Source: Thioflexithrix psekupsensis (GTDB lineage: Bacteria > Pseudomonadota > Gammaproteobacteria > Beggiatoales > Beggiatoaceae). From it: a stretch of DNA of 64,000 bases. The position numbers were made by a program, and so were the translations under genes. Each line of letters starts with the position of its first letter. The stretch's first letter is position 1. The stretch lies in assembly GCF_002149925.1 (NCBI RefSeq), contig NZ_MSLT01000012.1:806001-870000 (forward strand), written 5' to 3'. Positions 7,915 to 16,851 of the stretch are shown here, one piece after another. Below the pieces are notes generated by a model, which saw nothing but the letters and a program-made list of their open reading frames with translations, was not told the origin of the DNA and did not search any database.

Positions 7915-8064
7915 GATTGATTCATATCATTAGTACTGGGGACAAGCTCTTTTCGTTGCCCATCATTATGCGATACATAAAGCATCTTTTGGCGAAACGC
8001 ATCGTTTACACGACGGATACGCTCAAACCTCAACGTATTTTACGTTTACCTATCCAACTTGCAC

Positions 8065-8215
8065 AAGCCCGCGTAGGTTGGGCTGAGCGTCTCTGTTGCG
8101 ACTTGTGCTGAACCTGTCGAAGCAAGCCCAACACAACGATACCCCAAATACCCAAAACATACGGCACAATGCCGCGTTCCCTGTTGGGCTTCGTACTTCA
8201 GCTCAATCTACATTC
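8065..8215. repeat. REP-like repeats (GTAGGTTGGGCTGAGC type)
   Basis: CCGCGTAGGTTGGGCTGAGC, AAGCCCAACA and GTTGGGCTTCG / TCAGCTCAATCTACA are complementary blocks at about 8068-8087, 8123-8133 and 8184-8216. They form the kind of extragenic palindrome common in gammaproteobacterial genomes. The remaining bases of the gap 7915-8583 hold only the IS remnant at 8323-8429 and no coding sequence I can support. Confidence 0.5.
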
Positions 8216-8322
8216 ACTTCTCTTTTACTGTTATTCTAACCGCAGATGCACGCAGATAAAAACATCAACGTTAGTCCACCTTAATACATCAACAAATACA
8301 AAAAAAAAACCCCTGTCAACTT

Positions 8323-8429
8323 CAGTAATTCTCAATTCAAACCCTACCAATCAACTCAAAAATTACACCTAGGAGGTAACCTGTTCTATTTTCCAACGCG
8401 ATCTCGCTGTATCTGTCAGTTCTGCAAAG
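8323..8429 (-). mobile_element. Deleted remnant of the IS4-like element
   Basis: 8323-8372 matches the reverse complement of the right end of the IS at 13821-15262 (CAGTAATTCTCAATTC, then CTCAAAAATTACACCTAG). 8373-8429, read on the minus strand, gives AELTDTARSRWKIE, matching AELTDAARARWKIE of the intact transposase. The segment between these two parts has been deleted. Confidence 0.7.
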
Positions 8430-8583
8430 AAGGGCGTGTTTGTGTGTTCTTTTACCGCTTCAGTGCGCAGGGTAACGAGTAAATTCATGATTCACCATTC
8501 ATCACGCATAACTTAGGCTTAATTTGCGATATATTAAAGCCAATCAATAGTATGGCTTATCAAGTTAAAAGAGAAGGTTAAAA

Positions 8584-8895
8584 ATGCCGCTGCTTCGATC
8601 ACTGCAACATTCTCTCTGGCGTGGGGGCGTGTTTGTCTTATTTTTGCTGCTACTGTTTCCTCACGCCCACGCGCTCTCGCTGGTCGAAGTGCAACGACAG
8701 GCGCAAAATGAGGTATTAGGATTAGATGGGGTGGCTGCTGTGGCAGTGAGTCCAGATGGACAACACCTTTATGCGGCCAGTGTGGTGTCGAGTGCAGTGG
8801 CGGTGTTTAGTCGGGATGTGAACAGATGTTTGGTAGGGCTTAGTGAGAATTGCTGGATTCGGCTACACTTATGCGACATTTGGGGATTTCATTAG
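8584..8895 (+). pseudogene. Truncated exported beta-propeller protein
   Basis: 103 codons. A clear signal peptide (GGVFVLFLLLLFPHAHAL) is followed by a single propeller blade: GLDGVAAVAVSPDGQHLY and SVVSSAVAVFSRD. Lactonase/YVTN-type propellers need five to seven such blades. From about 8825 the reading frame runs into IS-end-like sequence (GGTAGGGCTTAGTGAGAATT at 8831) and then a repeat (TTATGCGACATTTGGGGA at 8867) also present at 12564. The gene has thus lost its 3' part. GAGAAGGTTAAAA before the ATG is a fair ribosome site. Confidence 0.65.
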
Positions 8896-8938
8896 CGGAT
8901 GACGGCGCAAAAAGACGCGCTTTATCCGCCCTACCCGT

Positions 8939-9322
8939 CTACAGCGTTTTGACATGCGGGTAAGCCAAAATCTTTTCATCTAATGTCAATAAAGCAACGT
9001 TATGGATTCTCGCCGTTGCAACGATTAACTGATTAACCGGGTCTCGATGAAAAGATTGGGGTAATTGTGTTGATTCTATAATAACAGGAAGGCTTAAATC
9101 CAAAAGCACAACACCGGGAAATACCAATGCGGATTGTAGCCAATCTTGTACAGCATAACGTAATTTTAGACGTTGATATTCAACAAGTTTGGCAATTTCC
9201 CAACAAGAAATCAAACTCACGCCCAAGCCACTTTCTTGGTGTGCGACGAACCGTTTTACAGATTGTTCAGGCAAATCCCCATTTACCCAACGTACCCAGA
9301 TGTGCGTATCCAACAAAATCAC
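8939..9322 (-). CDS. PIN-domain toxin, VapC family
   Basis: I prefer the GTG at 9322, which overlaps the antitoxin stop (GTGA) and gives the family's usual VILLDTHIWVRW beginning; an ATG at 9337 would add five residues (MGCNS). About 127 residues. PIN acidic residues are visible in LLDTHIW, SCWEIAKL, HRDPVNQLIVATA and LTLDEKIL, so the Mg2+-dependent ribonuclease site looks complete. Second gene of a two-gene module with the antitoxin just upstream. Unlike the vapC at 7604 it is not truncated. Confidence 0.85.
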   Translation of the reverse strand: MILLDTHIWVRWVNGDLPEQSVKRFVAHQESGLGVSLISCWEIAKLVEYQRLKLRYAVQDWLQSALVFPGVVLLDLSLPVIIESTQLPQSFHRDPVNQLIVATARIHNVALLTLDEKILAYPHVKTL

Positions 9323-9522
9323 TGAATTACATCCCAATCATTTAGTGCAACAGGCTGAGTGGGTTCAAGATAACTTAATACACTGCCACGCAAGGATAAT
9401 GGTGTTTTATTATCCATTTTTTGATGAGGAAACTGGCGCAAAACCTTATATACCAATTCTAAATAATCGGTATCAAGCTGGTCTATTTCCTGTTTGAGTT
9501 GTTGTTTTGAAACGGTAAACAT
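9319..9522 (-). CDS. Antitoxin of the PIN toxin module
   Basis: 67 residues: MFTVSKQQLKQEIDQLDTDY, LELVYKVLRQFP, then a proline-containing tail SVLSYLEPTQPVALNDWDVIQ. The N-terminal helices resemble small VapB/DUF2281-like antitoxins. It is translationally coupled to the PIN toxin by a four-base overlap. GAGAAATG at the start gives a weak Shine-Dalgarno. Assignment rests mainly on the operon arrangement. Confidence 0.7.
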   Translation of the reverse strand: MFTVSKQQLKQEIDQLDTDYLELVYKVLRQFPHQKMDNKTPLSLRGSVLSYLEPTQPVALNDWDVIQ

Positions 9523-9670
9523 TTTTCATTTCTCCGTCATCAAGTTGTTTCGCCAGTTGCGGTTTGTAGTCGAGGTGGGCAAAACGTCTTTTTGTTTTGT
9601 CTACCATCATGTTGCGCAAAATGGTGTGCATGGTGTGTAACGAAAAGATATTGCACACCCTGCATGGCTG

Positions 9671-12512
9671 TTATTTAACTGATGAAAGTGCTTTTTTCTG
9701 CTTTTCAATTCCAATATTTAATTTGTCACATATTTTTTGTCTTTTGTCATATGGAATATGAAACTTATATATATGACGAATCACTAACATTTTTAGTAGC
9801 ATGGAAGGAATATGATTATTGCGTATTTCAGATGCAAGATTAATAATTTTTCCTGTATCCAATCCATTAGGAAAATCTAGCTCAATAGCTATATTAACTA
9901 ACTGTTTTGATATGTTAGGGTCTTTCTTATAAACTGCTTCATATATTGCAGATAACTCTTTTGATGCGGCACTGTTTGCAACCTTTGTAACAAACCCAAG
10001 TGAAATTAGAGTCGCAAACTCAAATATAAGACGTTTACTCAAAGCATTCCGTTCTTTTTCAGAAAACGATTTGTCTTGAATAATTCTTGAGATTTCTTGC
10101 TCAAAAAAACCAGTATATTCATTAAATACAGTCATTATTTTCTTTAATGAACGTAACCCAAGATTATACGTTTCTTCTAATAAGTCAATTTTGACATTAC
10201 CATCAAGGGAGCCATAATAATTTTTAGTTATTTGTCCCAGTATTTCTATAATTTTGAAAGCTAGATTAATCTGACCAAATACATCGAGTTCTTTAATATC
10301 TGAATTATAATCTGTATACATCGAGTTCTTTAATATCTGAATTATAATCTGTTTCGTTAGTTGGCTCTTTTGGAAGATTTTCATTCAGACTATCTTTAAT
10401 TTCTAGTTGTTTAGCACGAGTTTCCTCTGGACGCTTATCTTCAAGGATAATTCTTAATTCTGCTTCAACCAAACGATTTATATTGGCAAACTCATCCTCA
10501 GCAAAGGTTGCCAGACTGATCTCTGTAAATATTTTTTTAGCCTCTAATAAAATATTATCAAGAACAAATTGGTCTTTTGAGAAATGAACCAAGAATATAA
10601 CAATATTTGCACATTCCCTTAAATAGAGCCTTTTGGTTAAGTCAGTAATCTTTTGTTGTATATCAACATTTTTTTGCGCATTATCTGAAAGATATTTTCC
10701 AACAAAAAAATAATATATATATGAATGATTAAACCGATAAGAATCATTTTCTGATTTTAATATCTTTGATTGGATTAGTATCTTTTTCGTTTTATCAAAT
10801 TTCCGATCCAGCATCTTTCGATTGCAGAACTCTTCATAAAATTTTCTCGTATTGCTTTCAGATATTTCTTTTTCAGAACCAACAAAGAAGTAATGCGAAA
10901 GCTCAGAGAGTAATGAATAATATAAATTAAGTTCAGCCGCTTTTACGCCAGCAGTTCCTAACGCATGTGTAATCAGATAGTTATAGAACTCCGCATATGC
11001 ACTACCTTGTAATGATTTGACTGTAGATGCTTCAAACGACTGAAGTAATGTGAGTACATATATAGGATATGTTGGCACATAATTATATCCAATAGTAGAA
11101 TTAATAATTTCTGCTATCTCCATCACTTGATTATGCTTATCCGATTCATAGATAGTATCTACGCGACCAATACTTATCCACGTTTTTATCATCTCATCGC
11201 GTAGTTTAAATCCAAGCTCTTTAATACGATACAGATTATACTCAGCCAGTTCAGAAACCAGTTTATCATTAGCTAGAAGTTCGAGTTCCTGCTTCGTGTT
11301 CATTAGCCATATGATACTCTCATACTCTTTATCTATAGCTAAGAAAAGCTGAGATGCAGCGTCCTTGTTTAGTGTAGTATTATGAAAATCATCGATAAAA
11401 ATTATAATCTTTGATTTATCAATCGTACCAACAATTTCATCTGTCACATTTGCATATTGTAATTTGATTTGGCGACGGAGAATTTTATGAAATTTTTCTA
11501 GGTTACTAAAATTAATATCGCAGGCGTTAATATAGACGGGAATATTTCCAGACTCTACATAGATTCGTTGAAGTTTCTGAGCAAGCGTAGTTTTTCCAGA
11601 AAGTTCATCACCAAATATAATATTTTTTCTGTATTTTTCATCAAACGACATCAGTTCTGCTGATGAAATTTTATCATCTTCATTTACTAATTGCAGATCA
11701 GGAAATATAAACAAATCATCTTTGTCTAATACTCTCTTATGTGGATGAGTATACATTACTCCCGTATCTTTAATTGATTGAACATACTCATCATCAAGTC
11801 GGAATTTGTATTCTACAACGCCTTTTCCATTTGTTGTTGAGATTGATGCAGGAATAAGCGCACAAAACTCAAACCCACACATTGTAGAGTCAAAAGTTGA
11901 TAACTTTGAAAGGATGTCACTATCAACAACAATATCACCTGTTTTCGCATCAACAACAAATACGCGGGTATCTGTTTTTTCTTTCTTCTTACGATATGTC
12001 CAATATATTCCTACTGGTGTCACTAATAGAGTGGAATCTTGGTATAAATTTCTATTCAGAATTTTTGATATTGAGTGATTGGCAATATCCTCACTTTTTA
12101 TTACATTAGCATCAACAAGTACTGTAATAAATTTACTTGGCGTATAAATTGTTATATCGGTGCGCCCCTTGGATGTTAGTTTGTCTACTACACCTTTCGC
12201 ATCCTTTCCAAGCTCACAAGTGCAAATAATCCAAGCTTCCTCGCATTCTTCAAGTTGCATTGCTCCAAGTAATTTCACAATAATACCAGCATTTATATTG
12301 TTATCATCTTTGTATGCTTTACATTCAACATAAAGTTTCTTGTTATTGTTAGCTTTATGTTTACACAATAAATCTAATTCAACTCCCGTCTTACGAACTT
12401 CACGTTCTACTTCATAGTTTTGTGCGCGTAAAAGGTGCATGGCAAGTTCTTCAAGCAAATCGCCTTTGTCTTTAGTTGTTGCTGACTTACTAACTGCTAC
12501 TTCGATATTCAA
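9671..12512 (-). pseudogene. Mrr-like nuclease-STAND NTPase, frameshifted by a 37-bp duplication
   Basis: Two adjacent open frames form one gene. The first runs from TTG 12512 (GGAGG at 12521-12525, 8-nt spacing) to 10305; the second covers 10384-9671. Residues ~40-67 carry a PD-(D/E)XK nuclease core (GVELDLLC ... YVECKAY), residues ~295-310 a P-loop (FGDELSGKTTLAQKL), and ~368-376 a Walker B (IIIFIDDFH). The rest is helical STAND-type sensor sequence. The 37 bases at 10280-10316 are repeated at 10317-10353. Removing one copy fuses the frames into one protein of about 935 residues, with DYNSDIKELDV continuing into FGQINLAF. Such nuclease-STAND proteins are candidate antiphage sensors. As it stands the product lacks its C-terminal ~215 residues. 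Confidence 0.75.
10280..10353. repeat. 37-bp perfect tandem duplication
   Basis: Two copies, 10280-10316 and 10317-10353, each starting TACATCGAGTTCTTTAATAT. Because 37 is not a multiple of three, the second copy shifts the frame of the STAND NTPase gene and brings in a stop. Such duplications can revert by slippage. Confidence 0.9.
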
Positions 12513-12545
12513 AACTCTATCCTCCAATTAATTAAGCCTGAGTAG

Positions 12546-12572
12546 GTCGCATAAGCGATAGCGTTATGCGAC
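12546..12572. repeat. REP-like palindrome
   Basis: Arms GTCGCATAA (12546-12554) and TTATGCGAC (12564-12572) around GCGATAGCG. The sequence TTATGCGACATTTGGGG and what follows recurs at 8867-8905, so it is a dispersed unit. Confidence 0.6.
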
Positions 12573-12625
12573 ATTTGGGGGTCCCATCATAGCGAATGAC
12601 AGCGCACACTTCAACAGGCTCAGTG

Positions 12626-12687
12626 CAGCAATTCTCAATTCAAACCCTACCAATCAACTCAAAAATTACACCTAGAGAGTGCTTCAA
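12626..12687 (-). mobile_element. Right-end remnant of the IS4-like element
   Basis: Matches the reverse complement of the terminal ~60 bp of the IS at 13821-15262 (CAGCAATTCTCAATTC ... ACACCTAGAGAGTGCTTCAA) and stops exactly where the IS630 element begins. The IS630 copy therefore landed in an IS relic. Confidence 0.75.
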
Positions 12688-12738
12688 TACCAATTTTTTC
12701 AGAGTCGTATAATAATACTTTTCAAATAGGAGAGAATA

Positions 12739-13194
12739 ATGAACAAAAGATATGAAGATTTAGAAGAGTTAATGTCAACAGGTGAGGCGAGAGAAGTGAA
12801 GCGAGCGATGGCAGTAAGAATGTCTTTGCTTGGTTTTGTGCGTGCGGAAGCGGCTTTAGCGTGTTGTGTCAGTGTGCAATTTGTGGATAAATGGAAAGCC
12901 ATTTATTTAGCGTCAGGGGTTGAAGGATTAAAGTTAGCGTATAAAGGCTCACCAGGGTATTTAAAGCCGCGTGAACGAGAAGATGTGATTAATTGGATAC
13001 AAGAAAAGAAGACAATAACAATAGAGGAACTAAAGAGATACTTAAAAGAGGAGTATGATGTTTTCTATTCTTCAAATACTTCTTATACTAAATTATTAGA
13101 AGAAGCGAATTTAAGTTATAAGAAGACACACAAAGAGAATTCGGCAAAAGATGAGGTAAAAGTAGAAGCTAAAAAAAAGAGATTAAGGATTTAA
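12739..13194 (+). CDS. IS630 transposase, N-terminal frame
   Basis: 151 residues. The helix-turn-helix region (MAVRMSLLGFVRAEAALAC, VSVQFVDKWKAIYLASGVEG) and a second winged-helix part (REREDVINWIQEKKTITIEE) bind the element's ends. The frame stops shortly after a run of eight A at 13171-13178. A -1 slip there joins it to the catalytic frame, a common expression mode in this family. AGGAGAG precedes the ATG at 12739. Confidence 0.85.
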   Translation: MNKRYEDLEELMSTGEAREVKRAMAVRMSLLGFVRAEAALACCVSVQFVDKWKAIYLASGVEGLKLAYKGSPGYLKPREREDVINWIQEKKTITIEELKRYLKEEYDVFYSSNTSYTKLLEEANLSYKKTHKENSAKDEVKVEAKKKRLRI

Positions 13195-13769
13195 TAGATA
13201 AGGAGCGTGAACAGATAGAAAGTGGAGAGGTAATGTACTGGATGCAAGACGAAAGCCATCAGTTGTGGGGAGATATTTGTGGTTATGTTTGGTCGAAAAA
13301 AGGAGAAAGAACGTCAATAAAGATGAGTAATTATCGCACTTCTCAAACGTGGTATGGAGCGGTGAATATTTATACGGGAGAATTTATTTTAGATAGGGCA
13401 AAGAAAGCTGATACAAAATATACGATAGACTTTATTAACTGGCTCATTTACAGATATAAAGAAGCCCGTCATGTGATTATTTGGGATGGTGCAAGTTATC
13501 ATCGTTCTGAAGGTTTAAGAACTTATTTAGAGAAATTAAATGGGGGACTTCCAGAATCAGAATGGAAAGTTCGTTTATTAAGATTTGCGCCCAATGCCCC
13601 AGAGCAAAATCCAGTCGAGGATATTTGGCTTCAAGGTAAGAATTGGGTCAGAAAGAATTTTCATCGTCTATCAAGCTTTAAAGAAGTCACTAGTATGTTT
13701 GAGACCTTTTTGTCAGGTAAATTGTTTAAGTTTAATAAAATTAAACAGTATCTTATACCTAATATCTAG
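13177..13769 (+). CDS. IS630 transposase, catalytic (DDE) frame
   Basis: After -1 slippage on the A8 run the product continues KEIKDLIDKEREQIESGEV into MYWMQDESHQLWGD; an ATG at 13233 also exists. The DDE_3 triad is visible: D in MQDES, D in IIWDGASYH and E in NPVEDIW, with PNAPEQNP just before the glutamate as is typical. All catalytic residues are present, so the element could be active if frameshifting occurs. The C-terminus ends LFKFNKIKQYLIPNI. Confidence 0.85.
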
Positions 13770-13820
13770 CTAGATATTAGAACTTAATTTGTTTTTATAT
13801 CTCACATAATTTTGGTATAG

Positions 13821-15262
13821 CAGCAATTCTCAATTTAAACCCTTACAACCAACAATGTTTTTATAACTGATTGAAAGTAAAGATGATGAACAAACTCGAA
13901 GCATTTTTCCAAAAAAATCAGCAATATTTTTTTGACTACCTGATTGGTCGAATAATAGAAATGTCTGAAAATTTGTCTGATAGTCGTAAGACTAAAACAG
14001 CGAACAACCTTAAATATAGCATGAGTGATGCTTTTTTGAGTGCTTTTTCTGTTTTTTTCACACAAAGCTCTTCTTTTCTCGATTATCAAACTCGAATGGA
14101 AAAAGCACACGGGAAAAATAACGCCCAAAGTATTTTTGGCATACATAAAATCCCCAGTATGAATCAAATTCGTAATTTACTGGATACTGTTCCTGAAACC
14201 GAAATTTATCCACTATTTTTTGAGCTTAATCAATTTCTCTATGATAATGGTTTTTTACAAAACTTCATGAGTAAAAACAATGGATTATTTATTGCTTTAG
14301 ATGGCACTGATTTTTTCAGTTCTCAAAAGATTTCTTGTCCATGTTGTTTAAAAAAAGATTTGGTTAACGGTAAAGTTTTATATCGACATAGTGCATTAAC
14401 TCCCGTTATCGTTGCACATGGACAGTCCCGCGTGATACCGCTGCCGCCTGAATTTATTCAGGCACAAGATGGCGCAGAAAAACAAGATTGCGAAATTAAT
14501 GCGGCAAAACGTTGGTTGGACAACTGGGGTAAATATTACAGCTTGTGGCAAGCCACTTTGTTAGGGGATGATTTGTTTGCGCATCAGCCTTTTTTTGAAA
14601 AAGCCATTGCGCAAGGCTTTGATATTATTACTTCTTGCAAGCCAAACTCTCATCAAACAACTCATGAGTGGCTGTCTGAATTTGAGCAAATGAACAAAAT
14701 ACAGTCGCTACAAACCCATCATAAACACGGAAAACAACGAACAACCCGACATTATCGTTACATGAATCAAGTTCCTTTGCGTGATGGTAACGATGCGTTA
14801 ATGGTTAATTGGTTCGAGTTGGTAGAAATTGATGGACAAGGGAAGCAAAAATACAAAAATAGCTGGATAACCACCCATAAAATAACAGAAAAAAACCTTG
14901 CAGAACTGACAGATGCAGCGAGAGCGCGTTGGAAAATAGAAAATGAAAACAACAATATTCTAAAGAATAACGGCTATCATTTTGAGCATAACTTTGGTCA
15001 TGGTAAGCAACACTTATCTAACTTACTGGCTACGTTGATTTTATTGGCTTATTTAACGCATACGATGCTAGAATACTTGGATGAGACCTATGAAAAAGTA
15101 CGTCTTTTGTGTCCATCAAGACGCACATTTTTTGAGCAGTTACGCACCCTGATGCAATATTTAGTATTCGATAGTTGGCAGCATTTGACCGATTTTATGC
15201 TTGAAGCCCTCTCTAGGCGTAATTCTTGAGTTGCTTGGTAGGGTTTAAATTGAGAATTGCTG
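13821..15262 (+). mobile_element. IS4-like insertion sequence, complete
   Basis: 1,442 bp bounded by perfect 23-bp inverted repeats (13821-13843 and 15240-15262, beginning CAGCAATTCTCAATTTAAAC). It separates the IS630 copy on the left from a CRISPR repeat cut after its first 13 bases on the right. No target duplication is visible because the two flanks are unrelated. Confidence 0.85.
13883..15229 (+). CDS. DDE transposase, IS4-like
   Basis: 448 residues from the ATG at 13883; an upstream TTG at 13871 would add four residues. Candidate catalytic residues are the first D in IALDGTDFF, the second D in LLGDDLFA, and the glutamate in ARWKIENENNN, which fits the R-x3-E part of the IS4 signature. 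A cysteine pair (CPCCLKK) sits between. The C-terminal region is helical (LLATLILLAYLTHTMLEYL). I could not assign a subgroup. The frame is intact and the inverted repeats are perfect, so this copy may be active. Confidence 0.8.
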   Translation: MMNKLEAFFQKNQQYFFDYLIGRIIEMSENLSDSRKTKTANNLKYSMSDAFLSAFSVFFTQSSSFLDYQTRMEKAHGKNNAQSIFGIHKIPSMNQIRNLLDTVPETEIYPLFFELNQFLYDNGFLQNFMSKNNGLFIALDGTDFFSSQKISCPCCLKKDLVNGKVLYRHSALTPVIVAHGQSRVIPLPPEFIQAQDGAEKQDCEINAAKRWLDNWGKYYSLWQATLLGDDLFAHQPFFEKAIAQGFDIITSCKPNSHQTTHEWLSEFEQMNKIQSLQTHHKHGKQRTTRHYRYMNQVPLRDGNDALMVNWFELVEIDGQGKQKYKNSWITTHKITEKNLAELTDAARARWKIENENNNILKNNGYHFEHNFGHGKQHLSNLLATLILLAYLTHTMLEYLDETYEKVRLLCPSRRTFFEQLRTLMQYLVFDSWQHLTDFMLEALSRRNS

Positions 15263-15467
15263 GTTCGGGGTAGAAAGTTTTAGCACCTCTTGATATGATG
15301 CTAATGCTTGATTGTTTCAATTTCCCGTTCGGGGTAGAAAGTAAAGATTCTTGTGCAGGAACAGAAACATAAGAAAGTTTCAATTTCCCGTTCGGGGTAG
15401 AAAGTCGCTGTTAGCTATTAACGTGATTATTTATGACGCGTTTCAATTTCCCGTTCGGGGTAGAAAG
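15263..15467 (-). CRISPR. Short CRISPR array, truncated by an IS
   Basis: Three identical 28-nt repeats at 15314-15341, 15377-15404 and 15440-15467 plus the last 15 nt of a fourth at 15263-15277. On the plus strand each starts GTTTCAAT and ends GGGGTAGAAAG, with an internal CCCG..CGGG stem. Spacers are 36, 35 and 35 nt. On the minus strand repeats end in ATTGAAAC, the usual crRNA 5' tag, so transcription is most likely leftward. The partial repeat abuts the IS at 15262. A degenerate GTTTCAAC at 15491 may be a decayed repeat. No cas gene is in the window. Confidence 0.85.
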
Positions 15468-15508
15468 AGAAAGAGAATAACAGCGATTGAGTTTCAACTT
15501 TGGGAGTT

Positions 15509-15552
15509 CTTTTACAGCCTGATGCCCCTACAATGGACTAAGGCTGTAAAAG
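15509..15552. terminator. Hairpin between the CRISPR array and speE
   Basis: Perfect 11-bp arms CTTTTACAGCC (15509-15519) and GGCTGTAAAAG (15542-15552), loop 22 nt. It is 35 nt beyond the speE stop on the minus strand. There is no clear T-tract, and the arm word also occurs in dispersed repeats at 6909 and 7556, so it may be a repeat rather than a terminator. Confidence 0.4.
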
Positions 15553-15586
15553 ATTCTCACCACTCGACGATAAATTTAACTATAAA

Positions 15587-16432
15587 TCAACCATTTCCCC
15601 GCAAAAACGGGGGCAACACCAAACTTGCTGCATGAATCTCCGCAGAATAATACATTGTATCAAATGACTTCTGCTCTGCGTCTTTCACTCTGTATTTGGT
15701 TAAAGATTGCGAACGGGCTAAAGTCGCCGACCATAAACCCGACGGGTAAACACATTGGGGAAATAATAAAGCTTGCGTTTCGGTGAATCCTACCGCACGC
15801 ATCGCCTCACCTGTCGCACGAAATGTGTCGAAATGCAGAAAAGGTGACTCACTTTGTTGTACTAAAATGCCATCAGAACGCAATACGCGACGACATTCCG
15901 CATAAAAAGGCGCGTTAAACAATCCCTCCGCGGGGCCGACAGGATCAGTGCTGTCAATAATAATCACGTCTAAACTGGCATCAGGCGCGTTTTTCACCCA
16001 AGCAATCCCATCTTCAAACAACAACCGCGCCCGCACATCCCCATTCGCCACACACAACTCAGGAAAATAGCGCGTTGCCAATGCCGTCACACGCTCATCA
16101 ATTTCCACTTGAGTCACTTTCTCAATTTGCTCATGTTTCAGCACTTCGCGTAATGTACCGCAATCGCCTCCACCGATAATTAAAATATCACGCGGATTGT
16201 CATGAATAAATAAAGCGGGATGTGCCAGCATTTCATGATAAAAAAAGTTATCCCGTGCCGTGAGCATAATAACGCCGTCAATCGTCATTAAATGCCCAAA
16301 CTTTTCTGTGTCATAAATGGCGATTTTTTGGAATGGGCTTTGTTCCTCATGCAATTTGGCTTTAATTTTTAAAGCCGTCACGCAATCTGCTCCCATCACA
16401 TCGTCATCTAAAAACCAATTCTCAATAATCAT
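15587..16432 (-). CDS. speE: Spermidine synthase
   Basis: 281 residues, the standard length. Transfers an aminopropyl group from decarboxylated S-adenosylmethionine to putrescine. Landmarks: DTEKFGHLMTIDG with the substrate gate, the nucleotide loop LIIGGGDCGTLREVLKH, VEIDERV, and the catalytic loop IIIDSTDPVGPAEGLF. The C-terminal segment LFPQCVYPSGLWSATLARS is also typical. It lies 32 bp downstream of ridA on the same strand and is probably cotranscribed. Confidence 0.95.
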   Translation of the reverse strand: MIIENWFLDDDVMGADCVTALKIKAKLHEEQSPFQKIAIYDTEKFGHLMTIDGVIMLTARDNFFYHEMLAHPALFIHDNPRDILIIGGGDCGTLREVLKHEQIEKVTQVEIDERVTALATRYFPELCVANGDVRARLLFEDGIAWVKNAPDASLDVIIIDSTDPVGPAEGLFNAPFYAECRRVLRSDGILVQQSESPFLHFDTFRATGEAMRAVGFTETQALLFPQCVYPSGLWSATLARSQSLTKYRVKDAEQKSFDTMYYSAEIHAASLVLPPFLRGNG

Positions 16433-16464
16433 TATAAAACCCTAATAAAATCCAATCTATCCGC

Positions 16465-16851
16465 TTAATCAGCTAACACCAAAATCGCATCCATTTCCAC
16501 CCCAACGCCTTTGGGCAACGCCGCCACACCTAAGGCCGCACGTGCGGGATAAGGCGGCTGAAAATAATCCGCCATGATTTGATTCACTAAAGCAAAGTGC
16601 GATAAATCTGTTAAATAAACCGTTAAACGCACCACATCACTTAAATCGCCTCCTGCGGCTTGTGCGATGGCTTTTAAATTCTCAAAAACTTGACGAATAT
16701 GCGCCGCCATATCGCCTTCGCATACGGTCATCGTTTCTGGAATTAAAGGGATTTGTCCTGAAATATAAACGGTATTGTCCACCTTAACGGCTTGGGAATA
16801 AGTGCCTATGGCTTGTGGCGCATTGGATGTGTTAATAATCGTCCGATTCAT
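16465..16851 (-). CDS. ridA: RidA family enamine/imine deaminase
   Basis: 128 residues, normal for the family. RidA hydrolyses reactive enamine/imine intermediates released by PLP enzymes such as threonine dehydratase. Seen: APQAIGTYSQAVKV near the N-terminus, YISGQIPL, and the substrate-binding arginine in YPARAALGVAALPKG, followed by VEMDAI. Forms trimers in known members. First gene of the apparent ridA-speE unit. Confidence 0.95.
   Translation of the reverse strand: MNRTIINTSNAPQAIGTYSQAVKVDNTVYISGQIPLIPETMTVCEGDMAAHIRQVFENLKAIAQAAGGDLSDVVRLTVYLTDLSHFALVNQIMADYFQPPYPARAALGVAALPKGVGVEMDAILVLAD

Larger units (their letters stand above)
12688..13817 (+). mobile_element. IS630-family insertion sequence
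   Basis: About 1.13 kb. Left end TACCAATTTTTTCAGAG; the right end, read inward, TACCAAAATTATGTGAG, followed by TA at 13818. TA targeting and TACC termini fit the IS630/Tc1-mariner superfamily. The left flank is AA rather than TA, so the duplication is imperfect or mutated. It carries two overlapping transposase frames. Confidence 0.8.

Noticed and set aside
8169-8372. 67-codon plus-strand frame across the REP-like and IS remnant region
   Set aside because: Spans repeat DNA and an IS remnant, low complexity, no homology or ribosome site.
9473-9658. 61-codon minus-strand frame before the PIN antitoxin
   Set aside because: Overlaps the antitoxin gene in another frame and has no recognisable domain; the stretch is more likely the module's promoter.
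15491-15505. Fifth CRISPR repeat
   Set aside because: Only the first 7-8 bases (GTTTCAA) match and the preceding spacer would be 23 nt; noted as a possible decayed repeat, not counted.
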